Source: Dysgonomonas sp. (GTDB taxonomy: Bacteria > Bacteroidota > Bacteroidia > Bacteroidales > Dysgonomonadaceae). Taken from it: a DNA stretch of 5,554 nucleotides. This document shows positions 1 to 5,554 of the stretch, one piece after another; the stretch's first letter is position 1, and the number at the start of each line of letters is the position of its first letter. Under the pieces are notes generated by a model. That model had not been told where the DNA came from, searched no databases, and was given only the letters and a program-made list of their open reading frames with translations. The stretch is taken from the NCBI GenBank assembly GCA_030151105.1, contig JASLEN010000190.1, positions 1 through 5,554 on the forward strand. Reading direction: 5' to 3'. Position numbers and translations under genes: made by a program.

Positions 1-1671
1 TACCCATAAGGTACTCCCTTTTCCAACTTGGCCAACTACTTTTCTACCCTCAAACTCTCCTCCATAGCGACTTGATGTAGCTACAATGGTCAGTTTAGCA
101 GGTTTAGAAACCATATCGCTATAGTTGATATTGATATTGAAATCAGCATAGTCACTTATTGTCTGATTACTAAAGAACTCACCATATCCAATTTCTTTAT
201 CATTAGCATCCGATAGCTGAATATAGATATGACATTCATCTGAACTTAACTTTCTATCAGCAGGTATTTTTGCTGTTTTTGCGTTGTCAATCTCTTTAGA
301 AGTATATTTATATTTTCCTGACATCGCAACAGGGCGAGCACCATCATAATCTCTACCAAATGTTACATTATCTTTTGGTCTGGATGTCCCTCCTTTACTT
401 ATGTCAAATTCTCCAATATATAGATTACCAGCAGCATAGCCAACAAGGAACATGCTAATTGTTTCTAATCTAGCTCCCTTGTAACCTCCTGATGCAGCAT
501 TGATTGGTGTAGTGTTGGAAGAAGCTAAAATTGTAACACCCGTATTACCAGTAGCCCAATAAGAGTCTGAGGTATCTGTATTTGGGAACCAGTTTTTACC
601 ACTCTGAGACCAAGTATCCAGATTAAGATTCTTTATAACTTCGAAGTTTTCTGTAGTGAAGGTTTTTACTTCACCCATTTTGCTACCGCAAGCAATTGCA
701 TACTCGTAAGTTTTACTAAAATCTATCTCGTTAGTTTTTGCTTCATACTTCGAATCTTTCAATACCGAAGCAACTGTTATCCAGTTTTCTTCTCCTTGTT
801 TTCTGTACTTGAATACCACAGGATCAGTCTCTCCATCTAGCGTAGCAGTACCTGTCATGTATGCAAATTTACCCCAAGGGTTCGAGCCTTCTGTTATAAA
901 AGTTCCTTGAGCCTTTGGCTTGTATGGTATTTTCACATTTACTAAAAACTCTTTAGAAACATCATCCACCTCAACAGTAAACTCACCAGAGGCTCCACCG
1001 CCATTATCACTAAGATCATATCTTAGTTTATAGTGATAACGCTCTTTGGCTGCGTCAGCAATTTTTCGAGTAAGAGTATTTGTTTCTCCATCAGTATTAG
1101 TAACCGTTAGAGCAGCAGTTAGTTCTATTCCACTCACCATATAGGCTGGTCTAGTTTCAGTAGATGGAATAGCTACTGTTCCTATACTATTAGAAAGTGC
1201 AGCCGAATAGGTTGGGAAAGCCGCTTTGAACTGGTCAGAATAGCTGAACGAAACCATACTCTGAGCCAATGTACAGTTAATGTTTATAGCTTGAATTTCA
1301 CCTTTCTTAATCAGAACTTTTGTTTGTCCCAAATAGTATGGATCGATGCCTACGCCTTGTTTGGGAGCACTAGTTCCTTTAGGATAAGCTCTCACAATGT
1401 ATTCGCCTACGCTTAGTTCTATAGGAGTGTCAGCCAATTGTGTCCAATCATCTACATGTTTTACAACTTCAGTTCCACTCAGTATGTCTAATGCCATTAT
1501 TTGAGCATCATCAAAAGTTGAGGCAGCACGTGATGTAGCTGTTATATTTTTATCTATCTCTACAGCCGATAGTTGTAGATATCCAACTTCATCTACTACA
1601 TTATCATCGCTACTACAGCCCACAAGAGCCATTAAGAATAATAATGGTATGGTATATATTAGTTTTTTCAT
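1..1671 (-). CDS. DUF4493-type lipoprotein with C-terminal PCMD domain, 3' end cut by window edge
   Basis: The frame is open from an ATG at 1671 to the window edge: 557 codons with no stop. The start fits a lipoprotein signal peptide (MKKLIYTIPLLFLMALVGC, lipid-carrying Cys19, then SSDD), so the product should be an envelope lipoprotein, probably surface exposed. Residues about 28-250 resemble the DUF4493 family, with GEYIVRAY at 89-96 and the Cys133 strand motif shared with the two upstream genes. Residues about 255-342 look like an Fn3-type beta-sandwich ending in KTFTTE. From about 345 on, the sequence matches PCMD (putative carbohydrate metabolism domain): LNLDTWSQSGKNWFPN, SYWATGN, GARLET, AAGNLYIGEF, RPVAMSGKYKY, then SSRYGGEFEG and GSTLWV. 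That last block is normally close to the end, so perhaps only 10-20 codons are missing. It is third in a probable operon, 45 bp after its neighbour. Family assignment is from memory of motifs; the function (carbohydrate binding or processing at the surface) is inferred. Confidence 0.9.
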   Translation of the reverse strand, partial: MKKLIYTIPLLFLMALVGCSSDDNVVDEVGYLQLSAVEIDKNITATSRAASTFDDAQIMALDILSGTEVVKHVDDWTQLADTPIELSVGEYIVRAYPKGTSAPKQGVGIDPYYLGQTKVLIKKGEIQAININCTLAQSMVSFSYSDQFKAAFPTYSAALSNSIGTVAIPSTETRPAYMVSGIELTAALTVTNTDGETNTLTRKIADAAKERYHYKLRYDLSDNGGGASGEFTVEVDDVSKEFLVNVKIPYKPKAQGTFITEGSNPWGKFAYMTGTATLDGETDPVVFKYRKQGEENWITVASVLKDSKYEAKTNEIDFSKTYEYAIACGSKMGEVKTFTTENFEVIKNLNLDTWSQSGKNWFPNTDTSDSYWATGNTGVTILASSNTTPINAASGGYKGARLETISMFLVGYAAGNLYIGEFDISKGGTSRPKDNVTFGRDYDGARPVAMSGKYKYTSKEIDNAKTAKIPADRKLSSDECHIYIQLSDANDKEIGYGEFFSNQTISDYADFNININYSDMVSKPAKLTIVATSSRYGGEFEGRKVVGQVGKGSTLWV

Positions 1672-1716
1672 ATTGTCTATCAAATTATGTTTTAGTTTTT
1701 TACTCAGACTCTAGTC

Positions 1717-3021
1717 TTAATCTACAACATTCACAGTTAGTTTTCCACTTGCTGTTTTAGAGTCTCCGTCCACAACTCTGATCTTGAATTGATTGCCACC
1801 TTTGCCAGTGATTTTTAGCATTGCCATAAAGTCTGTAAGCTTGAAGTCGTATTCAGTCTTACCTTTTATTGGATCATTTTCATCTATCAAACCTATACCT
1901 CCATTGGTACCTAGAGGTAACTCTCCAGGATTGGCAAGGTCAAATTCTTCTGCCAATTCTAGTGCTTTTAGAATATCTACAAATTCTGCATTGTCAGATT
2001 CAATTTTTACAAATAGGTTTTCTATTCCTTTTGGTACAATGAATTTTACCTCCACGGTTGGAACCTCGCTCGAAGACAAAGAGATATTATATGTTTTATC
2101 CAAACCTATAATTTCAATCGTGTTGTCTGGTTCTGGCTTAGGATCTGGATCTTCGCCATTCGAAATATTCTCAGTAGGTATTTCTATTAGTTTGTTCTTT
2201 TCGTTCATCATTAGATTTACACTAATTTTCCATGATACTTTAGACTCAAACTCAACAGAAGGATTTTCATCAGGGTCTATTGTGATAATGAAAATTTCAT
2301 TGGCTTTTAGTTTATTGCCACCTTCAGCATCTTCTGGATGATTGATGACAGATAGATGCTCAACTTTGTTTCCATCTTTAGTTGTTCCTTTTACCAAAAC
2401 ATTGATTACAGAAGAGTTTTCTGGTACTTGTAGGTAAAAAGGCTTATTGATATTGTCCTTGTTGTAGGTGCAAGATGCGTCTGCTCCATTATCTACCTCA
2501 ATAGTATAATCATCTTTGAAAATAGTGTTAAACTTGTCAGTAAGATTAAGAACTATACCTACATTAGTCAAGCGACATACTACAGTAACGTTTGTTTTAG
2601 TATCTTCCTTTATCTGAAAATCAAATTTTCCATAAAAATATGGTCTGTTTGAAGCTTTTACACTAGAGCCATCGTAGTTGAAAGCCTCTACGGTATAGTT
2701 TCCTACTTCTAGTTTAACCTCACCACCTTGATCTAGTAGATCCTTGTAGTTCGCTGTTTTCACAAGTTCGCCTGATACTCGGTTATAGATGTTGACAGTA
2801 TATTTTTCTACATCCACGTCTTCCTCTGCAAACTGATGCCCACTATCCGAAACATCTTTAGCTATTTGCGAAAGTATGTTTGTAGGCTTGTTTGTTTTCA
2901 TTTGCAACATCATCACGCCTGTTGCTCCATCCGCAGGACGCAAGTCGTCATTCGAGCTACACGAGTGCAATACTACAAATAGTAGCACTAGCGAAAGTGT
3001 TAAATTTATTATCCTTTTCAT
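1717..3021 (-). CDS. DUF4493-type lipoprotein with linker and C-terminal beta-domain
   Basis: This is a complete 434-residue gene, ATG at 3021 and TAA at 1717-1719. The start gives a good lipoprotein signal: MKR, a hydrophobic stretch, then LHSC with lipid-carrying Cys21 and SSNDD after it. Residues about 33-275 form the DUF4493-like module, with GNYTVEAF at 107-114 and the Cys149 strand motif (CRLTNVGIVLNLTDKF) that aligns without gaps to both neighbours. A Pro/Asp/Glu linker (EDPDPKPEPD, about 290-299) leads to a second domain at 300-434. This domain is rich in beta-strands, contains IESDNAEF, FDLANPGELPLG and KGKTEYDFKLTDFM, and ends in a cadherin/Ig-like strand pair, QFKIRVVDGD and GKLTVNVVD. 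I recall this C-terminal unit as a frequent partner of DUF4493 in Bacteroides proteins. No catalytic motif is visible, so a binding or structural surface role is more likely than enzyme activity. The gene lies 39 bp after the upstream gene and 45 bp before the PCMD gene. Confidence 0.88.
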   Translation of the reverse strand: MKRIINLTLSLVLLFVVLHSCSSNDDLRPADGATGVMMLQMKTNKPTNILSQIAKDVSDSGHQFAEEDVDVEKYTVNIYNRVSGELVKTANYKDLLDQGGEVKLEVGNYTVEAFNYDGSSVKASNRPYFYGKFDFQIKEDTKTNVTVVCRLTNVGIVLNLTDKFNTIFKDDYTIEVDNGADASCTYNKDNINKPFYLQVPENSSVINVLVKGTTKDGNKVEHLSVINHPEDAEGGNKLKANEIFIITIDPDENPSVEFESKVSWKISVNLMMNEKNKLIEIPTENISNGEDPDPKPEPDNTIEIIGLDKTYNISLSSSEVPTVEVKFIVPKGIENLFVKIESDNAEFVDILKALELAEEFDLANPGELPLGTNGGIGLIDENDPIKGKTEYDFKLTDFMAMLKITGKGGNQFKIRVVDGDSKTASGKLTVNVVD

Positions 3022-3060
3022 ATTTATATTGTCTCTTTTTGTTTTACGTAATTGGTTTCC

Positions 3061-3861
3061 TTATAAAAAATCGTCAGGTATAGTAATCTCAATTACCTCA
3101 CTATCCACACTAGTATCGATAGTAACTGTGATCCCTTTAATTTTTCCAGCCTCTACTTCTGTCACTTTAGGTTTTACGGTGATAGTCAAGAAGTCTCTAG
3201 CACTCACTGTTAGTTTTTGTTCGCCAAATCCTTTAGGTACTATTGTTGCACCATTTTTGTCTTTTAAGCTAAATGTCAAAGTCAGATCATCTTCGTTGCC
3301 AGCTTTCAAGTATAGCGATTTGTTGCTATCCGATTTTGGCATTAAAAATGGAGACAGTAGATGAGGTGTCTTGAAACCAATAGTACAGTCAGAGTAATAC
3401 TGGCTGAAATCGCTAGAATACACAACCTTTACTTTAGCATTGGCAGGTACACATGTAAACTTTACATCCTTTCTTTCCCCTTTGCCCAAAGCAAATGGCA
3501 TACTACCTTCTACATACAACTTATCGTAGCCTGCTGGTACATCTTCGCCCCAGAAAGCTCGTACTAGATATGCTCCCGCATCCACATTCATACTAGGAGT
3601 CATGTCTTTGTAGAGTTTAGAGAACACCTTAGTGCCACTAGCATTGGATAGTTCTACAGTATAGTTATTAATATCCTGAGCATCATCCAATGCTCTCGAT
3701 CCTGTGCCCGCTGGGCTAGAAGGGTAGGAGACATTAGAACTCAAGTTGAATTGAATTTCTCCACTTCCGCCCTCATCTATCATATGTTCATCACTGCTAC
3801 TACAAGCAGAGAAGAACAATAGAGAGCAAAGTGAAAAATAAAAAAGGCATTTCTTTTTCAT
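3061..3861 (-). CDS. Short DUF4493-type lipoprotein, first gene of the operon
   Basis: This is a complete 266-residue gene, ATG at 3861 and TAA at 3061-3063. The N-terminus MKKKCLFYFSLCSLLFFSAC is a lipoprotein signal with lipid-carrying Cys20, followed by SSSDE, a Ser/acid-rich stretch of the kind seen on Bacteroidetes surface lipoproteins. The mature part has the module shared by the next two genes: NNYTVELSNASG, GAYLVRAF at 96-103, and a Cys137 strand motif (CVPANAKVKVVYSSDF). It then ends after further beta-strands (LTVSARDFLTITVKP, GITVTIDTS). No extra C-terminal domain follows, so this is the minimal member of the set. It is the first gene of a probable three-gene operon, with about 560 bp of largely non-coding DNA upstream. 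The fold may be related to fimbrillin-like beta-sandwich subunits, but that is only an impression from the strand pattern. Exact function unknown. Confidence 0.86.
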   Translation of the reverse strand: MKKKCLFYFSLCSLLFFSACSSSDEHMIDEGGSGEIQFNLSSNVSYPSSPAGTGSRALDDAQDINNYTVELSNASGTKVFSKLYKDMTPSMNVDAGAYLVRAFWGEDVPAGYDKLYVEGSMPFALGKGERKDVKFTCVPANAKVKVVYSSDFSQYYSDCTIGFKTPHLLSPFLMPKSDSNKSLYLKAGNEDDLTLTFSLKDKNGATIVPKGFGEQKLTVSARDFLTITVKPKVTEVEAGKIKGITVTIDTSVDSEVIEITIPDDFL

Positions 3862-3992
3862 AAGTCTTGCATTAATTTAGTTTTTAATAATTGCATAGGA
3901 ATACTGGACTTTCAAGAGCGTGAATTTTGAACGAAAATAAGTGTTAGATGCGACCTATATTATTCTAATCTAGAACTGTATTTGCAATTCTT

Positions 3993-4019
3993 CCCCAAAG
4001 GTGTTAGTATTTATTGGGG
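3993..4019. repeat. Small inverted repeat CCCCAA / TTGGGG
   Basis: CCCCAA at 3993-3998 and TTGGGG at 4014-4019 are perfect inverted copies separated by 15 nt. G-rich clusters stand out in this AT-rich spacer. There is no T-run after either arm, so it is not a normal terminator. It lies about 130 bp upstream of the first lipoprotein gene and could be a regulator site or leader hairpin. It is short enough to be chance. Confidence 0.25.
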
Positions 4020-4057
4020 GATCATTTTATCTTAAAAGCCTCTATCGAAGTTAAGTT

Positions 4058-4076
4058 AAAAACTGCAAAAAACTGC
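4058..4076. repeat. Tandem direct repeat of AAAAACTGC
   Basis: AAAAACTGC occurs at 4058-4066 and again at 4068-4076, exactly 10 bp apart, which is one turn of the helix. It lies just upstream of the plus-strand promoter-like box at 4104-4111, where an activator of a susC/susD-type operon could bind. A regulatory role is inferred; short A-rich repeats also arise by chance. Confidence 0.3.
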
Positions 4077-4079
4077 GTT

Positions 4080-4111
4080 TTAGGAATATCTATTGACGAT
4101 TGGTAAATTTG
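4080..4111 (+). promoter_or_regulatory. Candidate relic Bacteroidetes promoter facing the susD remnant
   Basis: TAAATTTG at 4104-4111 is an exact match to the Bacteroidetes -7 consensus TAnnTTTG. About 20 bp upstream there is only a weak -33 candidate (TTAG at 4080-4083 in place of TTTG). It points rightwards, towards the degraded susD tail that begins about 85 bp later. If real, it may be the promoter of the lost susC/susD operon. An 8-bp match with two free positions is expected by chance at this frequency in AT-rich DNA. Confidence 0.25.
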
Positions 4112-4195
4112 AGCATATAAACCACCCTTATTTTTATACATCTGGTAAGATGAATGAATAACATTTATCTATGACAAAATAGAGACTTATTTGTA

Positions 4196-4319
4196 ATGTG
4201 TAGATATATAGTTGTTTATGTGGATGGCGCTTTTGATGATCGAAATATGTTATTGCCTATTCCTCAAAGTTTTATTGATAAGGATGCTAAGTCGTTGCCC
4301 AAGTAATCTTAGATATTAA
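4196..4319 (+). pseudogene. Remnant of the C-terminus of a SusD/RagB-like outer-membrane lipoprotein
   Basis: An open stretch of 36 codons from ATG 4196 to TAA 4304-4306 reads, in its second half, DDRNMLLPIPQSFIDKD followed by AKSLPK. SusD/RagB glycan-binding lipoproteins typically end in a block of the form YLxPIPQxEID...QNPGY-stop, with the PIPQ core here at 4256-4267. The expected NPGY is missing because a TAA interrupts at 4304. Skipping the single T at 4304 restores AAT CTT AGA TAT TAA (4305-4319), which is NLRY-stop, two single-base transitions from NPGY-stop. The frame therefore looks decayed by a one-base insertion plus point changes. Upstream of about 4220 I see no SusD similarity in any frame, so nearly all of the gene, and any SusC partner, is gone. 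The ATG at 4196 is not a meaningful start. The terminator hairpin begins 19 bp after the restored stop, as for a former operon end. The family call rests on a short motif. Confidence 0.62.
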
Positions 4320-4337
4320 TCGGGATAAATCCATATA

Positions 4338-4372
4338 AAAAAGCGAGCCTACAATATATAGGCTCGCTTTTT
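4338..4372. terminator. Bidirectional intrinsic terminator
   Basis: GCGAGCCTA at 4343-4351 and TAGGCTCGC at 4359-4367 form a perfect 9-bp stem with a 7-nt loop. The stem is extended to 14 bp by an A-run on the left (4338-4342) pairing with a T-run on the right (4368-4372). Either strand ends in U residues after the stem, so it can stop transcription both ways. It serves the GH43 gene arriving from the right (stop at 4420, about 48 bp away) and, formerly, the susD-like gene arriving from the left. Confidence 0.87.
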
Positions 4373-4419
4373 ATAAGAGTAGTTTTTAGGTAAAAGAGTA
4401 TTCTTTAGCTGACTTTTCT

Positions 4420-5554
4420 TTATAAACTAGGTATTACTTGTTTGATAGCTCCATCCTCATCAAACTCCATTCTGTCCATACACACTTCACGGTGAAAACC
4501 ACCTGCACCATTAGGCATATCCATTCCTCCAGGTCTATGAATTCGATGATAAACAATGTGCCACTCATCACTCTCAGGTACTTGAAGAACCGAGTTATGA
4601 CCAGCTCCATAAATGTCACGAGCATCGTCTCTCATTATTACGATATTATTTTCAGGAATAGTAAGTTTTCCCAATGGAGATTTGGCTGTGGCATAACGTA
4701 CCTTATAATTAGGGCTACGTGTATCATCCTCAGACCAAAGGAAATAATATAAACCTTTGCGATAGAAAACATACACAGCTTCCCGAAAAGTATTGTCTGG
4801 TGTCATTACTTTTATAGTATTCTTCTTTAGCGAAATCATATCCTTATTTAATTCTGCACCAGCCATATATCCATTTCCCCAATATAGATAGCTCTTCCCT
4901 GTTTGGGGATCTGTGAACACATCTGGGTCTATTTGCTGTCCCCCTGTAACGCCTTTAGGATAAAAATCAACAAGAGGTTTCCCCGAATCTTTGAAAGGTC
5001 CTGTAGGATCATCGGCTACAGCTACTCCTATTTTCTTGGGTTCTCCTTCCTTTCCTCCACTAAAGTAGTAGTAATATTTGTATTTGTCTTTTCCTATTTT
5101 CTTCTCTATAATACATGGAGCCCAAGCATTTCCGTCAGCCCACGAAAGGTCTTTCTTGTGATCGAGAATGATGCCTTCATCTGTCCAGTCTTTAAGATTG
5201 TTTGATGAAAAAGTTTTGAAATACCATCCTCCCCATCCATCAAAGCCATCGCTAGTGGGGTAGAGGTAATATTTTCCTGTTTTTTCAGCATATAAAATTT
5301 CAGGGTCAGCATAGAACCCTGCAATGATGGGATTTTGGTTTGTTGGCATCTCGAAGTGGCTAGGTACTCCCCATTTGTCTGTAAGAGCCTTCATTTCCCA
5401 GCGTGTGATTGGAATCACAGAACCATGTCGAGGGTGAAAGTCCATGCTTATTTCTTGATCTACAACTTTAAATATGTCTAAATCTTTACTCTCACAAAAC
5501 TGATACTTACCTCTCATATATACGTCATACATCAATATGTAAGTATCACTATTC
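4420..5554 (-). CDS. Glycoside hydrolase family 43 protein, two-propeller type, 5' end cut by window edge
   Basis: The frame runs from TAA at 4420-4422 to the right edge without a stop. The TTG at 5535 is not needed as a start, because the codons before it read NSDTYI and continue the fold; the true start is outside. Counting residues from that TTG, 1-60 are the tail of a first five-bladed propeller (YDVYMRGKYQF, SKDL, PRHGSVIPIT). From about 68 a complete GH43 propeller follows. Likely catalytic residues are Asp77 in YADPEI (base), Asp203 in QIDPDVF (pKa-tuning Asp) and Glu252 in FREAVYVF (acid). His313 in GAGHNSVLQV is the usual conserved metal-near His. LWSEDDTRSPNYKVRY and HREVCMDRMEF are further family blocks. 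GH43 enzymes cleave arabinan, arabinoxylan or xylan side chains, acting as alpha-L-arabinofuranosidase, beta-xylosidase or arabinanase; the substrate cannot be fixed here. The acid is followed by Ala-Val where Gly-x is common. The gene ends at the shared terminator, so it is last in its transcript. Confidence 0.93.
   Translation of the reverse strand, partial: NSDTYILMYDVYMRGKYQFCESKDLDIFKVVDQEISMDFHPRHGSVIPITRWEMKALTDKWGVPSHFEMPTNQNPIIAGFYADPEILYAEKTGKYYLYPTSDGFDGWGGWYFKTFSSNNLKDWTDEGIILDHKKDLSWADGNAWAPCIIEKKIGKDKYKYYYYFSGGKEGEPKKIGVAVADDPTGPFKDSGKPLVDFYPKGVTGGQQIDPDVFTDPQTGKSYLYWGNGYMAGAELNKDMISLKKNTIKVMTPDNTFREAVYVFYRKGLYYFLWSEDDTRSPNYKVRYATAKSPLGKLTIPENNIVIMRDDARDIYGAGHNSVLQVPESDEWHIVYHRIHRPGGMDMPNGAGGFHREVCMDRMEFDEDGAIKQVIPSL

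Larger units (their letters stand above)
3862..4195. other. Non-coding stretch upstream of the lipoprotein operon
   Basis: About 330 bp with no credible gene: every frame on both strands is broken by frequent stops. It must hold the promoter of the minus-strand lipoprotein operon, but no exact Bacteroidetes -33/-7 pair (TTTG, about 20 bp, TAnnTTTG) is seen on that strand. The nearest approach is TATTTTCG, read on the minus strand from 3939 to 3932, about 70 bp before the ATG and without a matching -33 box. The stretch also holds the inverted repeat at 3993-4019, the direct repeat at 4058-4076 and a plus-strand -7-like box at 4104-4111, listed separately. Confidence 0.6.

Noticed and set aside
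1793..2341. Plus-strand 182-codon open frame
   Set aside because: It lies wholly inside the minus-strand 434-aa lipoprotein gene, is rich in Ser/Ile/Phe as expected of an antisense shadow, and has no recognisable domain.
2876..3567. Plus-strand open frames of 63-162 codons across the two upstream lipoprotein genes
   Set aside because: They are antisense to well-supported lipoprotein genes, and their low-complexity hydrophobic composition is typical of shadow frames.
3932..3939. TATTTTCG on the minus strand as the -7 element of the lipoprotein operon
   Set aside because: It has a mismatch to TAnnTTTG and no TTTG box 19-21 bp upstream; too weak to annotate as a promoter.
3862..4419. Search for CRISPR array, tRNA, insertion-sequence ends or a defence gene in the spacer
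   Set aside because: No regular spaced repeats, no tRNA-like cloverleaf and no transposase frame were seen. The spacer is explained by the regulatory region, the susD relic and the terminator.
4434..5324. Additional frames on both strands inside the GH43 region (63, 72, 100 and 104 codons)
   Set aside because: All overlap the GH43 frame, whose motifs are unmistakable; none of the alternatives shows a domain.
5533..5535. TTG as the start codon of the GH43 gene
   Set aside because: The frame stays open upstream to the window edge and the preceding residues continue the propeller strand, so this is an internal Leu codon.

Overview
The window looks like a piece of a Bacteroidetes (Bacteroidales-type) glycan-utilisation or cell-surface locus. 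The evidence is AT-rich DNA, A-rich leaders without clear Shine-Dalgarno sites, lipoproteins with a lipobox Cys followed by Ser/Asp-rich residues, domain families typical of this phylum (DUF4493-like, PCMD, two-propeller GH43), and a relic of a SusD C-terminus. No species can be named from the sequence alone.

Positions 1-3861 hold three consecutive minus-strand genes with gaps of 39 and 45 bp, so probably one operon read from 3861 towards 1. All three encode lipoproteins with the same N-terminal module (G-x-Y-x-V-x-A-aromatic, then a Cys-centred strand motif that aligns without gaps in all three). They differ in what follows it. The first (266 aa) has essentially only the module. The second (434 aa) adds a Pro/Asp linker and a C-terminal beta-domain. 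The third (at least 557 aa, running off the left edge) adds an Fn3-like segment and a PCMD (putative carbohydrate metabolism) domain.

Positions 3862-4419 are mostly non-coding. On the plus strand they carry what appears to be the decayed last ~40 codons of a susD/ragB-like gene. It keeps the LLPIPQ-type signature, and a one-base frame shift reveals an NLRY-stop ending that matches the classic NPGY-stop terminus. A strong hairpin with A and T tracts at 4338-4372 can terminate transcription from both sides. Upstream of the relic are a weak Bacteroidetes-type -7 element, a 10-bp-spaced direct repeat and an inverted repeat.

Positions 4420-5554 hold the 3' part of a minus-strand GH43-family glycosidase gene. 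It includes the end of a first beta-propeller and a complete second propeller with the candidate catalytic acidic residues. Its true start lies beyond the right edge.

A coherent reading is an arabinan/xylan-type polysaccharide utilisation region in which the SusC/SusD pair once next to the GH43 gene was deleted, and which now borders an operon of surface lipoproteins that may bind glycans or decorate the cell surface. The link between the lipoproteins and the GH43 enzyme is inferred from proximity only.
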